Program-made: the position numbers and the translations under genes
Source of the DNA: Saprospiraceae bacterium
GTDB taxonomy: Bacteria > Bacteroidota > Bacteroidia > Chitinophagales > Saprospiraceae
Direction: 5' to 3'
NCBI GenBank assembly: GCA_028285545.1
Contig: JANQPA010000060.1
Span: forward strand, 51,880-115,879
DNA: 64,000 nucleotides
Notes under the pieces: generated by a model
What the model saw: only the letters and a program-made list of their open reading frames with translations
Databases searched by the model: none
What the model was told of the DNA's origin: nothing
Part shown: positions 54,181 through 63,558 of the stretch, piece by piece
Numbering within the stretch: the first letter of the stretch is position 1
Layout of the letters: each line of letters starts with the position of its first letter

Positions 54181-54983
54181 TGGAGTTTTTTGAGTATGAA
54201 AATAAAAAAATAGCCTTTTCAAATGAAGGGGAAGGCCCTACCGTATTTTTTCTTCACGGCTTTGGTGAAGATCAAAGTATGTGGTCCTTTTTAAAACCCT
54301 CCATCAAGGAAGCTGGTTTTCATTTTTTTAGTATTGACCTCCCAGGATTTGGTCATTCTGAAACAATTGAGGATTGTAGTATAAATGGGATGGCTGATAT
54401 CGTTGAATATGCCTGTCAAAAATTTCAACTCTCCAATATCATTCTACTCGGGCATTCTATGGGAGGATATATTAGTCTTGCTTTTGCTGAAAAATTTGGT
54501 CATCGCCTCAAAGGTTGGGGGCTTATCCATTCCCATCCATTCGCTGATGGAGAAAATAAAAAAATAGCTCGTCAGAAAAGCATTGATTTCATTCAAAAAA
54601 ATGGAACCAAAGCATATGTAAGTCAATTAATACCTAAACTATTCCCTAAGGATTTTGCACTGAATCAACCCAAAATAATAGCTTCTCTAATTGGAAAAGC
54701 CTTAAATTACGATCCAGCTGGTATTATGAATGCTTTGAATGCTATGAAAAACAGGCCAGATCGTTCTAAGGTTTTAGAACAATCTACTGTGCCTGTCCTT
54801 TTTATTATTGGAGATAAAGATGATTTGGAACCTCAAGAAACATTAGTGAAGCAAACATATTTGCCTGACATCGCCTCTATCCATATATTAGAGGGAGTCG
54901 CTCATATGGGTGCTTTTGAAGCTCCGCAAAAAACCAGTAGCCTAATTCTAGATTTTGTTCAATTTTGCTGGGCCAAAACATAG
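54177..54983 (+). CDS. Alpha/beta-hydrolase
   Basis: A 268-residue cytoplasmic hydrolase. Oxyanion region FFLHGFGEDQSMW (about 23-35), nucleophile elbow GHSMGG (Ser near 95), catalytic Asp likely in IIGDKDDLEP and His in GVAHMGAFEAP. All three triad positions are present. Substrate unknown; relatives include esterases and haloperoxidase-like enzymes. The start overlaps the glycosyltransferase stop by 4 bases (ATGA), and the stop lies 3 bases before the prsW start, so the three are co-transcribed. Confidence 0.9.
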   Translation: MMEFFEYENKKIAFSNEGEGPTVFFLHGFGEDQSMWSFLKPSIKEAGFHFFSIDLPGFGHSETIEDCSINGMADIVEYACQKFQLSNIILLGHSMGGYISLAFAEKFGHRLKGWGLIHSHPFADGENKKIARQKSIDFIQKNGTKAYVSQLIPKLFPKDFALNQPKIIASLIGKALNYDPAGIMNALNAMKNRPDRSKVLEQSTVPVLFIIGDKDDLEPQETLVKQTYLPDIASIHILEGVAHMGAFEAPQKTSSLILDFVQFCWAKT

Positions 54984-54986
54984 ACA

Positions 54987-55676
54987 ATGAACATTTTTCT
55001 ATTAATTCTGGCTGTGGTCCCTGGTTTATTAATTATTCTATTTGTCTACTTCATGGACAAATATGAAAAAGAAGACCTCCTTCCTATCGTAATCTGTTTT
55101 GTATTAGGCGTATTCAGTACTTTCCCCATTTTGCAGTTAGAACGTTTAGGTATTACCCGCGGCATAGATAATCCCATGGAAATAATTCCTATGCTTATCT
55201 ATTCCTTTTTGTTTGTAGCCTTAGTTGAAGAGGGTTCTAAATTCATTATTCTTTGGATTTATCCTTACCGACAATCATTTTTTAATGAACCCTTTGATGG
55301 AATATTATATGCAGTAGTTATTGCCATGGGTTTTGCCACTTTAGAAAATGTGCTTTATGCAAGTCGATTCAATGTGAATGCCCTGGTGCTCAGAGCTTTT
55401 ACAGCAGTGCCGGCCCATGCCTCTTTTGCAGTAATGCAGGGCTATTTTGTGGGAAAAGCTAAATTCAAATCTAAAAACAAGTGGAAACTCATGGGTTTAG
55501 GACTCCTGGCCTCTGTTTGTTTACACGGACTCTATGATTTTTTCATCCTCCAACAAGCTTATAAAAACCTGGCTGTTCTTGCCTTTTTTACCCTTTCTAT
55601 TGGCTTGTATCTTTCTATTCAATTAATTCATGCTCATCAGAAAGATTCACCTTTTAGGGAAGAAGAACCTGAATGA
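54987..55676 (+). CDS. PrsW-family intramembrane protease
   Basis: A 229-residue protein with seven or eight membrane spans. The glutamic-type active-site motifs are FVALVEEGSKFIILW (EExxK), FNEPFDGILYAVVIAMGFA, and ENVLYA, and a late His-containing HGLYDFF. PrsW in Bacillus cleaves the anti-sigma factor RsiW; here no such partner adjoins. It is the last gene of a three-gene operon. An octamer tandem repeat begins 5 bases after the stop. Confidence 0.92.
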   Translation: MNIFLLILAVVPGLLIILFVYFMDKYEKEDLLPIVICFVLGVFSTFPILQLERLGITRGIDNPMEIIPMLIYSFLFVALVEEGSKFIILWIYPYRQSFFNEPFDGILYAVVIAMGFATLENVLYASRFNVNALVLRAFTAVPAHASFAVMQGYFVGKAKFKSKNKWKLMGLGLLASVCLHGLYDFFILQQAYKNLAVLAFFTLSIGLYLSIQLIHAHQKDSPFREEEPE

Positions 55677-55680
55677 AAAT

Positions 55681-55716
55681 GTTACTTGGTTACTTGGTTA
55701 CTTGGTTACTTGGTTA
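55681..55716. repeat. Octamer tandem repeat (GTTACTTG)4
   Basis: Four perfect copies of GTTACTTG, then GTTA. It starts right after the prsW stop codon (55676). Confidence 0.9.
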
Positions 55717-55777
55717 AGGGATTGCTTTGTTGGGAGTATAGCTACTTATTAGAGATTTTTTCTCAGGCAGATCACGC
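55714..55777. repeat. Dispersed 64-bp block, copy 2
   Basis: Homologous to 22810-22873, without gaps; TTAAGGGATTGCTT is identical in both. It is followed by ACGCAGATTTATTATAG, part of the CGCAGAT-like words seen after copy 1. Confidence 0.7.
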
Positions 55778-55919
55778 TAATAACGCAGATTTATTATAGT
55801 ATCGCAGAATCATGACATGAAAATATTCTAGCATTTACTAATTTATTTATCATAACATTACAGTATCAAGTAATCAATCATCTGCACATTTTCGAATTTG
55901 TACAATTACACATCTGCAA

Positions 55920-57089
55920 CTATTGCTTTACAATTTTCGATCGTCCCTGAACCTTTCCATTTTCATACCACACCATTATATATATACCCTTTTCGACATC
56001 AGATAGGGATAAGTGATTAGTATTGGGCTTATCCCATATTTTTATCAATTGACTAAAAACATTTATTAGGGTTATTTTTTCAGGTACTTGATTTCCGTTT
56101 ATATATAAGGTGTGATTTACAGGATTGGGATAAAAAAAAATTTCATCACCTTTCTCATCCTGAATATCGGTAATAAATTGGCAGGACATGTCTAAGTCGC
56201 CATCAAAGTAATGAAGCTGAAGGTATTCTATTAAAGCCGCAGCAAATTGCTTTGCAAAACTTTCTCTGGTAGCTTCATTAAACCGAACATCTCGATTACA
56301 TTCTACCTGGATGGCATCCACTGTTCCATTTTCGATTGATCCATGACGGCGGGTATTATAGCCTCCAGAAAAATAAGGCTCACCATCTTTTGGGAAAGGT
56401 ATTAAGTTACTGGGCACAGCATCAAAATTTCTTTCACTGATGAGGGTGCCAAGGCTTTGTTCTCCTCTGATTAAGGCTGAGTGGGATAGGTTTTGAAGGT
56501 TTTTATCAAGCAAATGCTGAATACTACTTTCATTTAAAAGAGGCGTATTATTTAAATCCTCATCCGAAGATTGTAATTCAGAACTTGAAAGCAGATATCC
56601 CAATTCCAGCCTCTGAATGGTATGGGCATGACCATGAAGATCAATAAATAAGCCTTTACCAAAGTCTTTACTTACCTGAAAACTAGCCGTGTCAATAAAT
56701 CCCTGAAAATCCATCCAGGCTACTTCAGCTTTTTTATTTCCATCGGCGGCTTCTACTATTTCACGGTTAGCATCCATCTTGGAGCGATGCAATTGATTGA
56801 TGATTACATGAGGATGACAACCCGTTACTCTATTAATCTCATCATAAATGAGCAAGCCTAATTCCCTGGTAAAGGAATCATTTGTAGTATTGCATCCAGA
56901 ACAGGAACGATTAGGAATGTCATCAGGCCTCAATGGGCCTCCGTGGGGCATAGCCATAATGATAGGTAGATTTCCGGCTATGTATTCTGAATACCTATTG
57001 GCTCCGAAATAAGATTTTCCAGGAATAAAGGACTGAGCTTCTAACCCGAATGGTATGAGAAGTACTACAATAAAAAGTAATCCTTTCAT
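55920..57089 (-). CDS. Secreted N-formylglutamate amidohydrolase-like protein with T9SS sorting domain
   Basis: A 389-residue protein: signal peptide (about 1-18), a hydrolase domain (about 25-300) of the N-formylglutamate amidohydrolase type, and a type A T9SS C-terminal domain (about 318-389; YPNPVNHTLYINGNQ, ending KIVKQ). Likely metal or catalytic motifs are MAMPHGGPLRPDD, HRSKMDANRE, FIDLHGHAH and VECNRDVRF. In Bacteroidota this family can act on N-formyl or other acylated glutamates or polymers such as polyglutamate. The sorting domain suggests a cell-surface or released enzyme. It overlaps by 4 bases with the MazG-like gene, an unusual partnership for a secreted enzyme. Confidence 0.82.
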   Translation of the reverse strand: MKGLLFIVVLLIPFGLEAQSFIPGKSYFGANRYSEYIAGNLPIIMAMPHGGPLRPDDIPNRSCSGCNTTNDSFTRELGLLIYDEINRVTGCHPHVIINQLHRSKMDANREIVEAADGNKKAEVAWMDFQGFIDTASFQVSKDFGKGLFIDLHGHAHTIQRLELGYLLSSSELQSSDEDLNNTPLLNESSIQHLLDKNLQNLSHSALIRGEQSLGTLISERNFDAVPSNLIPFPKDGEPYFSGGYNTRRHGSIENGTVDAIQVECNRDVRFNEATRESFAKQFAAALIEYLQLHYFDGDLDMSCQFITDIQDEKGDEIFFYPNPVNHTLYINGNQVPEKITLINVFSQLIKIWDKPNTNHLSLSDVEKGIYIMVWYENGKVQGRSKIVKQ

Positions 57090-57424
57090 TTTAACTTTTG
57101 ATTATTGGCATGTCGATCTGCGTCTCTTTGAGTTTTTTTATTTAGATTCTTCTCAAGTGCTGTCGTTAAATCGATTCCAGTCTGGTTGGCCAGGCAAATC
57201 AAGACAAATAAAACATCTGCCATTTCATCAGCCAAATCTTCTTTAGCGGATTCTTCCTGAAGCTTGGTTTTAAATGATTGTTCGCCATATAATCGAGCCA
57301 TAAGCCGAGCCACTTCACCCACTTCTTCCATTAAAATGGCAGTATTGGTTAACTCATTATAATAGCGTATGCCAATCGTATTGATCCAGCGATCGACTAT
57401 TTGCTGTGCTTCCTGAATCTGCAT
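57086..57424 (-). CDS. MazG-like nucleotide pyrophosphohydrolase
   Basis: A 112-residue cytoplasmic protein with the all-alpha NTP pyrophosphatase fold. The metal-binding EExxE and ExxD pattern is seen in LMEEVGEVARLM and KEDLADEMADVLFVLICLAN. Such proteins hydrolyse NTPs or aberrant nucleotides. It overlaps the downstream gene by 4 bases and adjoins dtd by one base, forming a tight three-gene operon. Confidence 0.9.
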   Translation of the reverse strand: MQIQEAQQIVDRWINTIGIRYYNELTNTAILMEEVGEVARLMARLYGEQSFKTKLQEESAKEDLADEMADVLFVLICLANQTGIDLTTALEKNLNKKTQRDADRHANNQKLK

Positions 57425-57876
57425 TATTCTTTATTTTTTGAATCAATAATTATGGTAACAGGGCCGTCATTGAGGAGTTCAACTTTCATGTCTGCTCCAA
57501 AAATTCCAGTTTGGGTGTTTAATCCGGAAATGAAGTTAATTTGTTTGACAAACTGCTCATACATCGGAATGGCAAAATCGGGTTTGGCTGCTTTGATGTA
57601 GGAAGGCCGGTTTCCTTTTTTTGTACTGGCATGTAAAGTAAACTGACTAACAACCAACAATTCTCCTCCTGCATCTTTTATAGAACAATTCATGACGCCA
57701 TTCTCATCATTAAATATTCTCATGTTGCTAATTTTCCTACATAGCCATTCTATGTCTTCTGAGGTATCGGCGTTTTCGATACCTAATAATATTAATAAGC
57801 CCATTTTGATGCTCCCTGTAATTTCACCCTCTACTGTTACGGAAGCCTGTTTAACTCTTTGGATTACTGCGCGCAT
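57424..57876 (-). CDS. dtd: D-aminoacyl-tRNA deacylase
   Basis: A 150-residue enzyme that removes D-amino acids (and glycine) from mischarged tRNA in the cytoplasm. The start MRAVIQRVKQASVTVEG, the SQFTLHAS motif (about 78-85) and the late NDGPVTIIID are diagnostic. Length is normal. It is the first gene of the operon dtd - mazG - amidohydrolase. Confidence 0.97.
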   Translation of the reverse strand: MRAVIQRVKQASVTVEGEITGSIKMGLLILLGIENADTSEDIEWLCRKISNMRIFNDENGVMNCSIKDAGGELLVVSQFTLHASTKKGNRPSYIKAAKPDFAIPMYEQFVKQINFISGLNTQTGIFGADMKVELLNDGPVTIIIDSKNKE

Positions 57877-58266
57877 TTTTGTTATTGGTTAATCGTTATT
57901 CAGTTATTCATTTTTAGATAAACTAAATTTATTTACGGCCTTATTGCATGGATAAATAAAATTTGGCTTGACCCTAGATTACTAAGCCCGAAATGAAATG
58001 TAGGGATTGGTAAGCTATTGGTTCGCATAGGCTTACCAATCTTTCCAAGCTTAGTAATCCTTTGCTTAATCTAATTTTTTATTGTTTACGGAAGATTTTC
58101 CAAATTATGTTCTTCCATGCAACAAGGCTTTTATTTTCTCTCAAAAAAGGTGTGTAGCTTCATGATAATCCAACTTAAGCGGTGGAAGTCAGTAGTAGTC
58201 TGTGTCAAAAAAATGATTAAAAATTTTCTTTAAATAGGTTGCTTATACACTAAAACCCTATTCTAT
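57877..58266. other. 390-base gap with a nested cruciform
   Basis: No gene seen. Outer arms GATTACTAAGC (57977-57987) and GCTTAGTAATC (58049-58059) enclose inner arms GATTGGTAAGC (58005-58015) and GCTTACCAATC (58031-58041). T-rich sequence follows. The rest is AT-rich. Confidence 0.55.
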
Positions 58267-58923
58267 TTAAACCGCCTCATGTAATTCTGGACCATTATTT
58301 CTAACAGAGTTGACTTGGCTACTAACAGTATAAGTTTTTAAAATGTCATCTTTGGGGGTCTGAAGCATATGGTGTATTTGATCAATTTCTAAATCACTTA
58401 ACCATTCCTCCCACTGATCTTTGTATGGAAAAATGACAGGCATTCTGTTGTGGATTGGGGTCATTTCATGATTTGGGGCACAAGTAATAATGGAATAACT
58501 GAAAATGGGTGCAGGTCCCTTAGACCACACTTCCCAAATGCCGGCCATGACCATCAATGACTCATTTTTCATTAATATTCTGGTTGGAATTTTTTTCCCA
58601 TCCTTTTTGATCCATTCATAAAAACTATCTGCTATTACCAGACACCTTCTTCTTCTAATGGGTCCTCGAAAAGAAGGTTTATCTTCTATGCCTTCACTTC
58701 GGGCATTTATCATCCGGCTTCCAATTTTTTCATCTTTTGCCCAAAAGGGAATTAATCCCCATCTGAGAGCCTGTAAGGTTTGAGGTTGTTCATCTGTTAT
58801 GACAGGCGCATATTGAGTTGGAGCTACATTATAGTTGTGTTCAAGGGGTGCAGCTATATCAATATCACCAAATTGGGCTTTGAGTTGCTGCGGATCAGTA
58901 CTAATAGAATATCTACCACACAT
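58267..58923 (-). CDS. SRAP-domain protein (HMCES/YedK type)
   Basis: A 218-residue protein that crosslinks to abasic sites in single-stranded DNA and shields them. The catalytic Cys2 is in the invariant MCGRYS start (after Met removal). Other family motifs are NVAPTQYAPVI, LRWGLIPFWAKD, MINARSEGIEDKPSFR, CLVIADSFYEWIKK and PNHEMTPIHNRMPVI. Full length and complete. Single gene; a 613-base gap separates it from the heme A synthase gene. Confidence 0.95.
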   Translation of the reverse strand: MCGRYSISTDPQQLKAQFGDIDIAAPLEHNYNVAPTQYAPVITDEQPQTLQALRWGLIPFWAKDEKIGSRMINARSEGIEDKPSFRGPIRRRRCLVIADSFYEWIKKDGKKIPTRILMKNESLMVMAGIWEVWSKGPAPIFSYSIITCAPNHEMTPIHNRMPVIFPYKDQWEEWLSDLEIDQIHHMLQTPKDDILKTYTVSSQVNSVRNNGPELHEAV

Positions 58924-59536
58924 TTTTGAAAATTATCGTTTGAAAGTTGATAAGTATACACTTTTTCACAACAATTAACGCATACTAAAAACAAAAAAAT
59001 GGATCCCCTCCTCAATTTGTTTCTTCCTTAAAATAACACTTATTAACATTCACTTAAATTAGTTGGCAAAAACTTAACATTATCAAGGATTTATATTTTT
59101 GGATATCCACATAGAAATATGGATAAGTTGTCAGTTTAGCTGTTAGTTTTCCATACTTACTAAGAATCTAAAAAGTTAGATATATAGATAAGTATAGTTT
59201 GGTTAGTAATCTGGTGGATTATTCGAGTATAGTCCACAATTATTCCACTTTCAACAAAGATGTGAAGAAAGGATTGTTTGAATCGTGTAAAAAAACATAA
59301 ATGCCTGAAAATAGATCAACTAGATTGTTGGTGAATTGTTGAAAAACTTACTTCTTTATTGATAGGTCGTTGGTAAGTTTTTATACGCTCAATAAACTAA
59401 CATTTCCACAGCTATAATGATGAGGGGCTTTAAAAAAATAAATTAAAATAAATATTAATAGGACATAGATCAGCTTTTCAAAAGGTAGACCAAAACAAAA
59501 AGATTTACCTTTGTTTTTGTTTCAAAATTTTAAAGA
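58924..59536. other. 613-base gap with DnaA-box-like sites
   Basis: AT-rich, between two divergent genes. No gene is seen. Near matches to TTATCCACA occur at 59103-59111 (ATATCCACA) and 59118-59126 (reverse: TTATCCATA), with weaker sites later. A promoter-like TACCTTTG precedes the plus-strand gene. Confidence 0.5.
59506..59513 (+). promoter_or_regulatory. -7 element TACCTTTG of the heme A synthase gene
   Basis: Matches TAnnTTTG, 23 bases before the ATG at 59537. No clear TTTG -33 element is seen at the usual distance. Confidence 0.45.
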
Positions 59537-60655
59537 ATGGAGAATCAGGTACAAATAGAAGAATCAAAAAATACCTTAGCCCAATCAGATAAATCCAATA
59601 ATAAATACCCTTCACTTGTAAAGGCTTGGCTAATAGCTGGCCTTGTTTTAATTTTTGTACAAGTAGTAGTGGGAGGAATAACCCGTTTGACGGGTTCAGG
59701 CTTGAGCATTACCAAATGGGAAATAGTGACTGGTACTCTTCCCCCTATGAATGAATTACAATGGCAGGAAGAGTTTGAATTGTATCAGGCCACCCCACAG
59801 TACCAAAAGATAAATGAAGGGATGAGCATGGCCGATTTCAAATTCATTTACTTTTGGGAATACTTTCATCGTTTGTGGGCAAGAATGATGGGCTTTGTAT
59901 TTATCATCCCATTTGTCTTTTTTTGGTATAAGGGATACCTTAAAAAGCCTTTGTTAGGACGGCTTGGTATTGTTTTCTTACTAGCAGCCCTTGTAGCCTC
60001 ATTTGGTTGGATCATGGTAGCCAGTGGATTGGTTAACCGGCCTTGGGTAAATGCTTATAAACTAACCATGCATTTGTCATTAGCTTTTATACTGTATAGT
60101 TATTTATTATGGACAACATTTAAAGTAATCGTGCCAAATAAACATGTTTTCCACAGTATATTGTTAAAAAGATGGAGCTTTTTTATATCTATATTAACAG
60201 GTTTTCAAATTGTATTAGGAGGCATCATGTCTGGAACAAAAGCTAGCCTATATTTTCCAAGCTGGCCAGATATGAATAATCAAGTTATTCCTGATGTTTT
60301 AAGAGATAAATCAGCCTGGATTGTGGAAAACTTTGTTAATTACGATGCGAATACATTTATGGTTGCCCTCATACAAATTAGCCATAGAACCACTGCTTAT
60401 GCCTTGTTTTTCATAGGCTTAGCTTTTTTATGGAAGGTTTTTAAACGGAAACTAAATGATCGATTTCAATGGGCATCTATCTTGTTAGTAAGTATGTTAA
60501 TAATTCAAATGACTTTAGGGATTTTTACTTTATTGTACAGTAAAGGGACTATTCCTGTTGGTCTTGGGGTTATGCACCAAGGAGGTGCATTATTGCTTTT
60601 GAGTGTTTCCTTATATCTATCGTATTTATGCAAGGGGAAAAAAAATATCACGTGA
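59537..60655 (+). CDS. ctaA: Heme A synthase (COX15/CtaA family)
   Basis: A 372-residue membrane protein with eight spans that oxidises heme O to heme A for cytochrome oxidase. Motifs: GGITRLTGSGLSITKWEIVTG-like start (quoted in part: GGITRLTGSGLSI), FWEYFHRLWARMMG, the haem-ligand histidines in FHRLW, MHLSLAF, ISHRTTAY and MHQGGALL. The long COX15 type (rather than the short Bacillus type) is indicated by the length and the EFELYQATPQYQKIN insertion. It is not next to cox or cyoE genes here. Confidence 0.95.
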   Translation: MENQVQIEESKNTLAQSDKSNNKYPSLVKAWLIAGLVLIFVQVVVGGITRLTGSGLSITKWEIVTGTLPPMNELQWQEEFELYQATPQYQKINEGMSMADFKFIYFWEYFHRLWARMMGFVFIIPFVFFWYKGYLKKPLLGRLGIVFLLAALVASFGWIMVASGLVNRPWVNAYKLTMHLSLAFILYSYLLWTTFKVIVPNKHVFHSILLKRWSFFISILTGFQIVLGGIMSGTKASLYFPSWPDMNNQVIPDVLRDKSAWIVENFVNYDANTFMVALIQISHRTTAYALFFIGLAFLWKVFKRKLNDRFQWASILLVSMLIIQMTLGIFTLLYSKGTIPVGLGVMHQGGALLLLSVSLYLSYLCKGKKNIT

Positions 60656-60974
60656 TGTGGAAAACTTTGTGGAAAACCAAGGATGTTGTTGAAATAAGCA
60701 TTTTTGCATGCTGAATTACAAGTCTTTATAATTATTTTGAATGCAAAAACTTATCCAGAGCTCATGGGGAAAATGTAGATAAGTGGATAATTCAGCGGGG
60801 AAAATATAAACCTAAATTAGGCCATTATTTTAGGCTTTGCATAGATACTTGTACTTGAATGTGAATTAATTTAAAGCTTTTATCAATGAGTAGCAAAAAA
60901 AATTAAAATCCTCAATTTTATATTTAATCGCTTAAAAATATAGTGGACCATAAATTAAAGATACCTTACTAGAA
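60656..60974. other. 319-base gap with DnaA-box-like sites
   Basis: AT-rich, no gene. TGTGGAAAA occurs twice (60656-60664 and 60668-60676), TTATCCAGA at 60751-60759 and AGTGGATAA at 60782-60790 (reverse TTATCCACT). Each of the last two differs from TTATCCACA by one base. Confidence 0.5.
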
Positions 60975-61676
60975 ATGCCGATTTATTTACTTTCTGAAGA
61001 TGAGATTAGTTTTCCACATCCTTCCCTGGCAACGGAAGATGGAATACTGGCAGTAGGCGGAGATTTATCGGCAGAAAGATTGATTTTAGCTTATCAATAT
61101 GGTATATTCCCATGGTATAATCAGGGAGATCCCATTTTGTGGTGGTCACCGGATCCACGGTTTGTTCTTTATCCTGAAGAGCTGAAAGTTTCTAAAAGCA
61201 TGCGACCTTATTTCAATCAAAACAAATTTGAATGCAGTGTCGATACCAATTTCGAAGCGGTCATTCAAAATTGCCAACAAAATAAAAGGGGAAACCAGGC
61301 AGGAGCCGGAACCTGGATTACAAAAGAAATGCAAGATGCGTATATAGAATTGCATAAACTGGGAATTGCCCATTCCATTGAAGTTTGGCAAAATAAGGAA
61401 TTGGTAGGAGGCTTATATGGTTTGTCTCTGGGTAAATGTTTCTTTGGCGAATCCATGTTTACAAAGGTAAATAATGCCTCAAAGTTTGGATTTATCTATC
61501 TGGTTCAAAAATTAAAGGAAAAGGGATTTTGGTTAATTGACTGCCAGCAAGAAACCCAGCATTTGGCTAGTTTGGGGGCAAAAGCAATTCCTCGTTTTCA
61601 ATTTCTGGCATTGCTAAAAAAAAATGAAGAGGAAGAAAGTAATATTGGGACATGGACTGATTGGTTGTCTACATAG
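60975..61676 (+). CDS. aat: Leucyl/phenylalanyl-tRNA-protein transferase
   Basis: A 233-residue cytoplasmic enzyme that adds Leu or Phe to N-terminal Arg/Lys of proteins, marking them for ClpS/ClpAP. Conserved segments: GILAVGGDLSAERLILAYQY, GIFPWYNQGDPILWWSPDPR, and SLGKCFFGESMF with IDCQQETQHLASLGA. Length is normal. It is followed after 58 bases by an M23 peptidase gene on the same strand. Confidence 0.96.
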   Translation: MPIYLLSEDEISFPHPSLATEDGILAVGGDLSAERLILAYQYGIFPWYNQGDPILWWSPDPRFVLYPEELKVSKSMRPYFNQNKFECSVDTNFEAVIQNCQQNKRGNQAGAGTWITKEMQDAYIELHKLGIAHSIEVWQNKELVGGLYGLSLGKCFFGESMFTKVNNASKFGFIYLVQKLKEKGFWLIDCQQETQHLASLGAKAIPRFQFLALLKKNEEEESNIGTWTDWLST

Positions 61677-61734
61677 AAATTTTCAGGGAATTATCTTTTT
61701 GTCATTCAAGTAATAAGTAAGAAAATCAGACTAA

Positions 61735-63456
61735 ATGAATAAGCGATTTACTCTTCAGTTGGTCATTTTTGTTATATGTACATTGGGACTTAGTTCTTTT
61801 ACATCCGAAAGGAATACTTATCCGACTGATTATTTTATATCTCCAGTCAAGTCGGTAATTCGCTTATCTGGTACATTTGGGGAGTTGCGTTCAAATCATT
61901 TTCATGCAGGTATTGATATTAAGGGATACATTGGCCTACCCCTTTATGCTATTGCAGATGGATATGTTGCCCGCATAAAAATTCAAGCTGCAGGTTATGG
62001 TAGAGTTTTGTATATCAATCATCCAAATGGGTACACTTCTGTTTATGCCCATATGAATGAATTTGTCCCTGAGTTGGAGAAATATGTCAAGCAAATACAA
62101 TATGAAAAAACTAGGTTTGAAGTAGATTTATATCCACCTGTTGATTCTTTCCAGTTTAAGAAAGGGGCCTTGCTGGGGAAAATGGGAACTACGGGCTATT
62201 CTTTTGGCCCTCATTTACATTTTGAAATAAGAGATACCAAAACAGATAAGCCTTTAAACCCTCTTTTATTTGGATTTAAAGTAGAAGATAACCTCCCTCC
62301 TCGAATGCATCAGTTGAGAATTTATCATTTGAATGAAAAAGCAGAAACAGAACATGCTTTTACTGAATCATTGGTCTGGAAAAGAGGACAATATGGGGTA
62401 CGAAGTGATACCATTAATGTTGCTGATGACCGTGTAGGCTTGGCTTTAAAAGTCTATGACCATATGAATGGGGTAAGAAATTGGAATGGTATTTATGATC
62501 TAAAAACATATGTTGATGATTCCTTAATGCATAGTTTTGAAATGGAAGCTTTTGGATTTGACGAAAGCCGTTACCTGAATGCTCATTTGGATTATGAAGA
62601 GCAAGTAAGTAAAAAGAGTTTTTTTAATCGATGTTACCTTTTGCCTGGAAATAAACTTAGTATTTATTCGGGGAGTGATGGCATTCTTCAATTACCTCCT
62701 AATCAGAGTACAAAAATTAATATGGTGGCCAGTGACGTAGCAGGTAATAAGTCAGAGTTAGAATTTTGGATAAAAAATACGGGAAAGAAAATCAGCAAAA
62801 AAAGTCCACACATTTTCAATTATGTGTTGCCTTTTAATGAAGAAAGTATCATTGACAATTATCCTCTTTTTCTTCATTTCCCAGAAGGTACCTTTTATGA
62901 AAACCTATATTTGAAATATCATGCTGCCAAGGAAAAATCTTCCAATGTATTTTCAGCAGTTCATAGTATACACCACTCTACTACTCCTGTCCATAAGTAT
63001 TTTAAAATTGGAATTCAAGCCCCCAATATTCCTGATTCTCTGAGATCAAAAGCCTTTATCGCCTATTGTGATACCGATCAGGAGATCATCAATTTTGGCG
63101 GCACCTGGAATGGAGATACCCTTATTACATATAGTAGATCCCTGGGAGATTATTCCATCATGATGGATGAGGAAGCCCCTACTATTATACCGGTTTCTTT
63201 TAGAACAGATATGAGCCGTTCCAGCCGAATAAGATTTAAAATTGAAGATAATCTTCCTACCAGTGGTTCTGCCAGAGGCCTTCGATACCAGGCTTATATT
63301 GATGATCAGTGGGTATTAATGGAGTATGACTATAAAAATGATTTGCTGACCTATCGCTTTGATGAACAGATTGGTCGAGGTAAACACCAATTTAGATTAG
63401 AAGTGTCCGATGATAGAAATAATGTGAAAGTCTTTGAGCGTAGTTTTACCAGGTAG
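61735..63456 (+). CDS. M23-family metallopeptidase
   Basis: A 573-residue exported protein: signal peptide (about 1-22), then an LytM domain (about 38-175) and a long C-terminal beta-rich part (about 180-573). Zinc ligands are HxxxD in NHFHAGIDIKG (His57, Asp61) and HLHFE in GPHLHFEIRD (near 160). The segment YINHPNGYTSVYAHM is typical of active LytM peptidases. It should cleave peptidoglycan cross-links or activate amidases in the periplasm. The C-terminal part is unrecognised and may bind a partner. The TAG stop is the beginning of a 21-bp hairpin. Confidence 0.92.
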   Translation: MNKRFTLQLVIFVICTLGLSSFTSERNTYPTDYFISPVKSVIRLSGTFGELRSNHFHAGIDIKGYIGLPLYAIADGYVARIKIQAAGYGRVLYINHPNGYTSVYAHMNEFVPELEKYVKQIQYEKTRFEVDLYPPVDSFQFKKGALLGKMGTTGYSFGPHLHFEIRDTKTDKPLNPLLFGFKVEDNLPPRMHQLRIYHLNEKAETEHAFTESLVWKRGQYGVRSDTINVADDRVGLALKVYDHMNGVRNWNGIYDLKTYVDDSLMHSFEMEAFGFDESRYLNAHLDYEEQVSKKSFFNRCYLLPGNKLSIYSGSDGILQLPPNQSTKINMVASDVAGNKSELEFWIKNTGKKISKKSPHIFNYVLPFNEESIIDNYPLFLHFPEGTFYENLYLKYHAAKEKSSNVFSAVHSIHHSTTPVHKYFKIGIQAPNIPDSLRSKAFIAYCDTDQEIINFGGTWNGDTLITYSRSLGDYSIMMDEEAPTIIPVSFRTDMSRSSRIRFKIEDNLPTSGSARGLRYQAYIDDQWVLMEYDYKNDLLTYRFDEQIGRGKHQFRLEVSDDRNNVKVFERSFTR

Positions 63457-63499
63457 TAATAATTAGAGCAATGCCACTGGCATCGCTCTAATTATTACT
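63455..63499 (+). terminator. 21-bp-stem hairpin starting in the M23 stop codon
   Basis: Arms 63455-63475 and 63479-63499 pair with one A-C mismatch and a 3-nt loop. The left arm includes the last two bases of the TAG. A T-rich stretch follows (AATTTTTTAC). Confidence 0.7.
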
Positions 63500-63558
63500 T
63501 AATTTTTTACCCAACCCTTTTTTATTTCTTATCCGTCTCATTAATAAAATGATTGACG

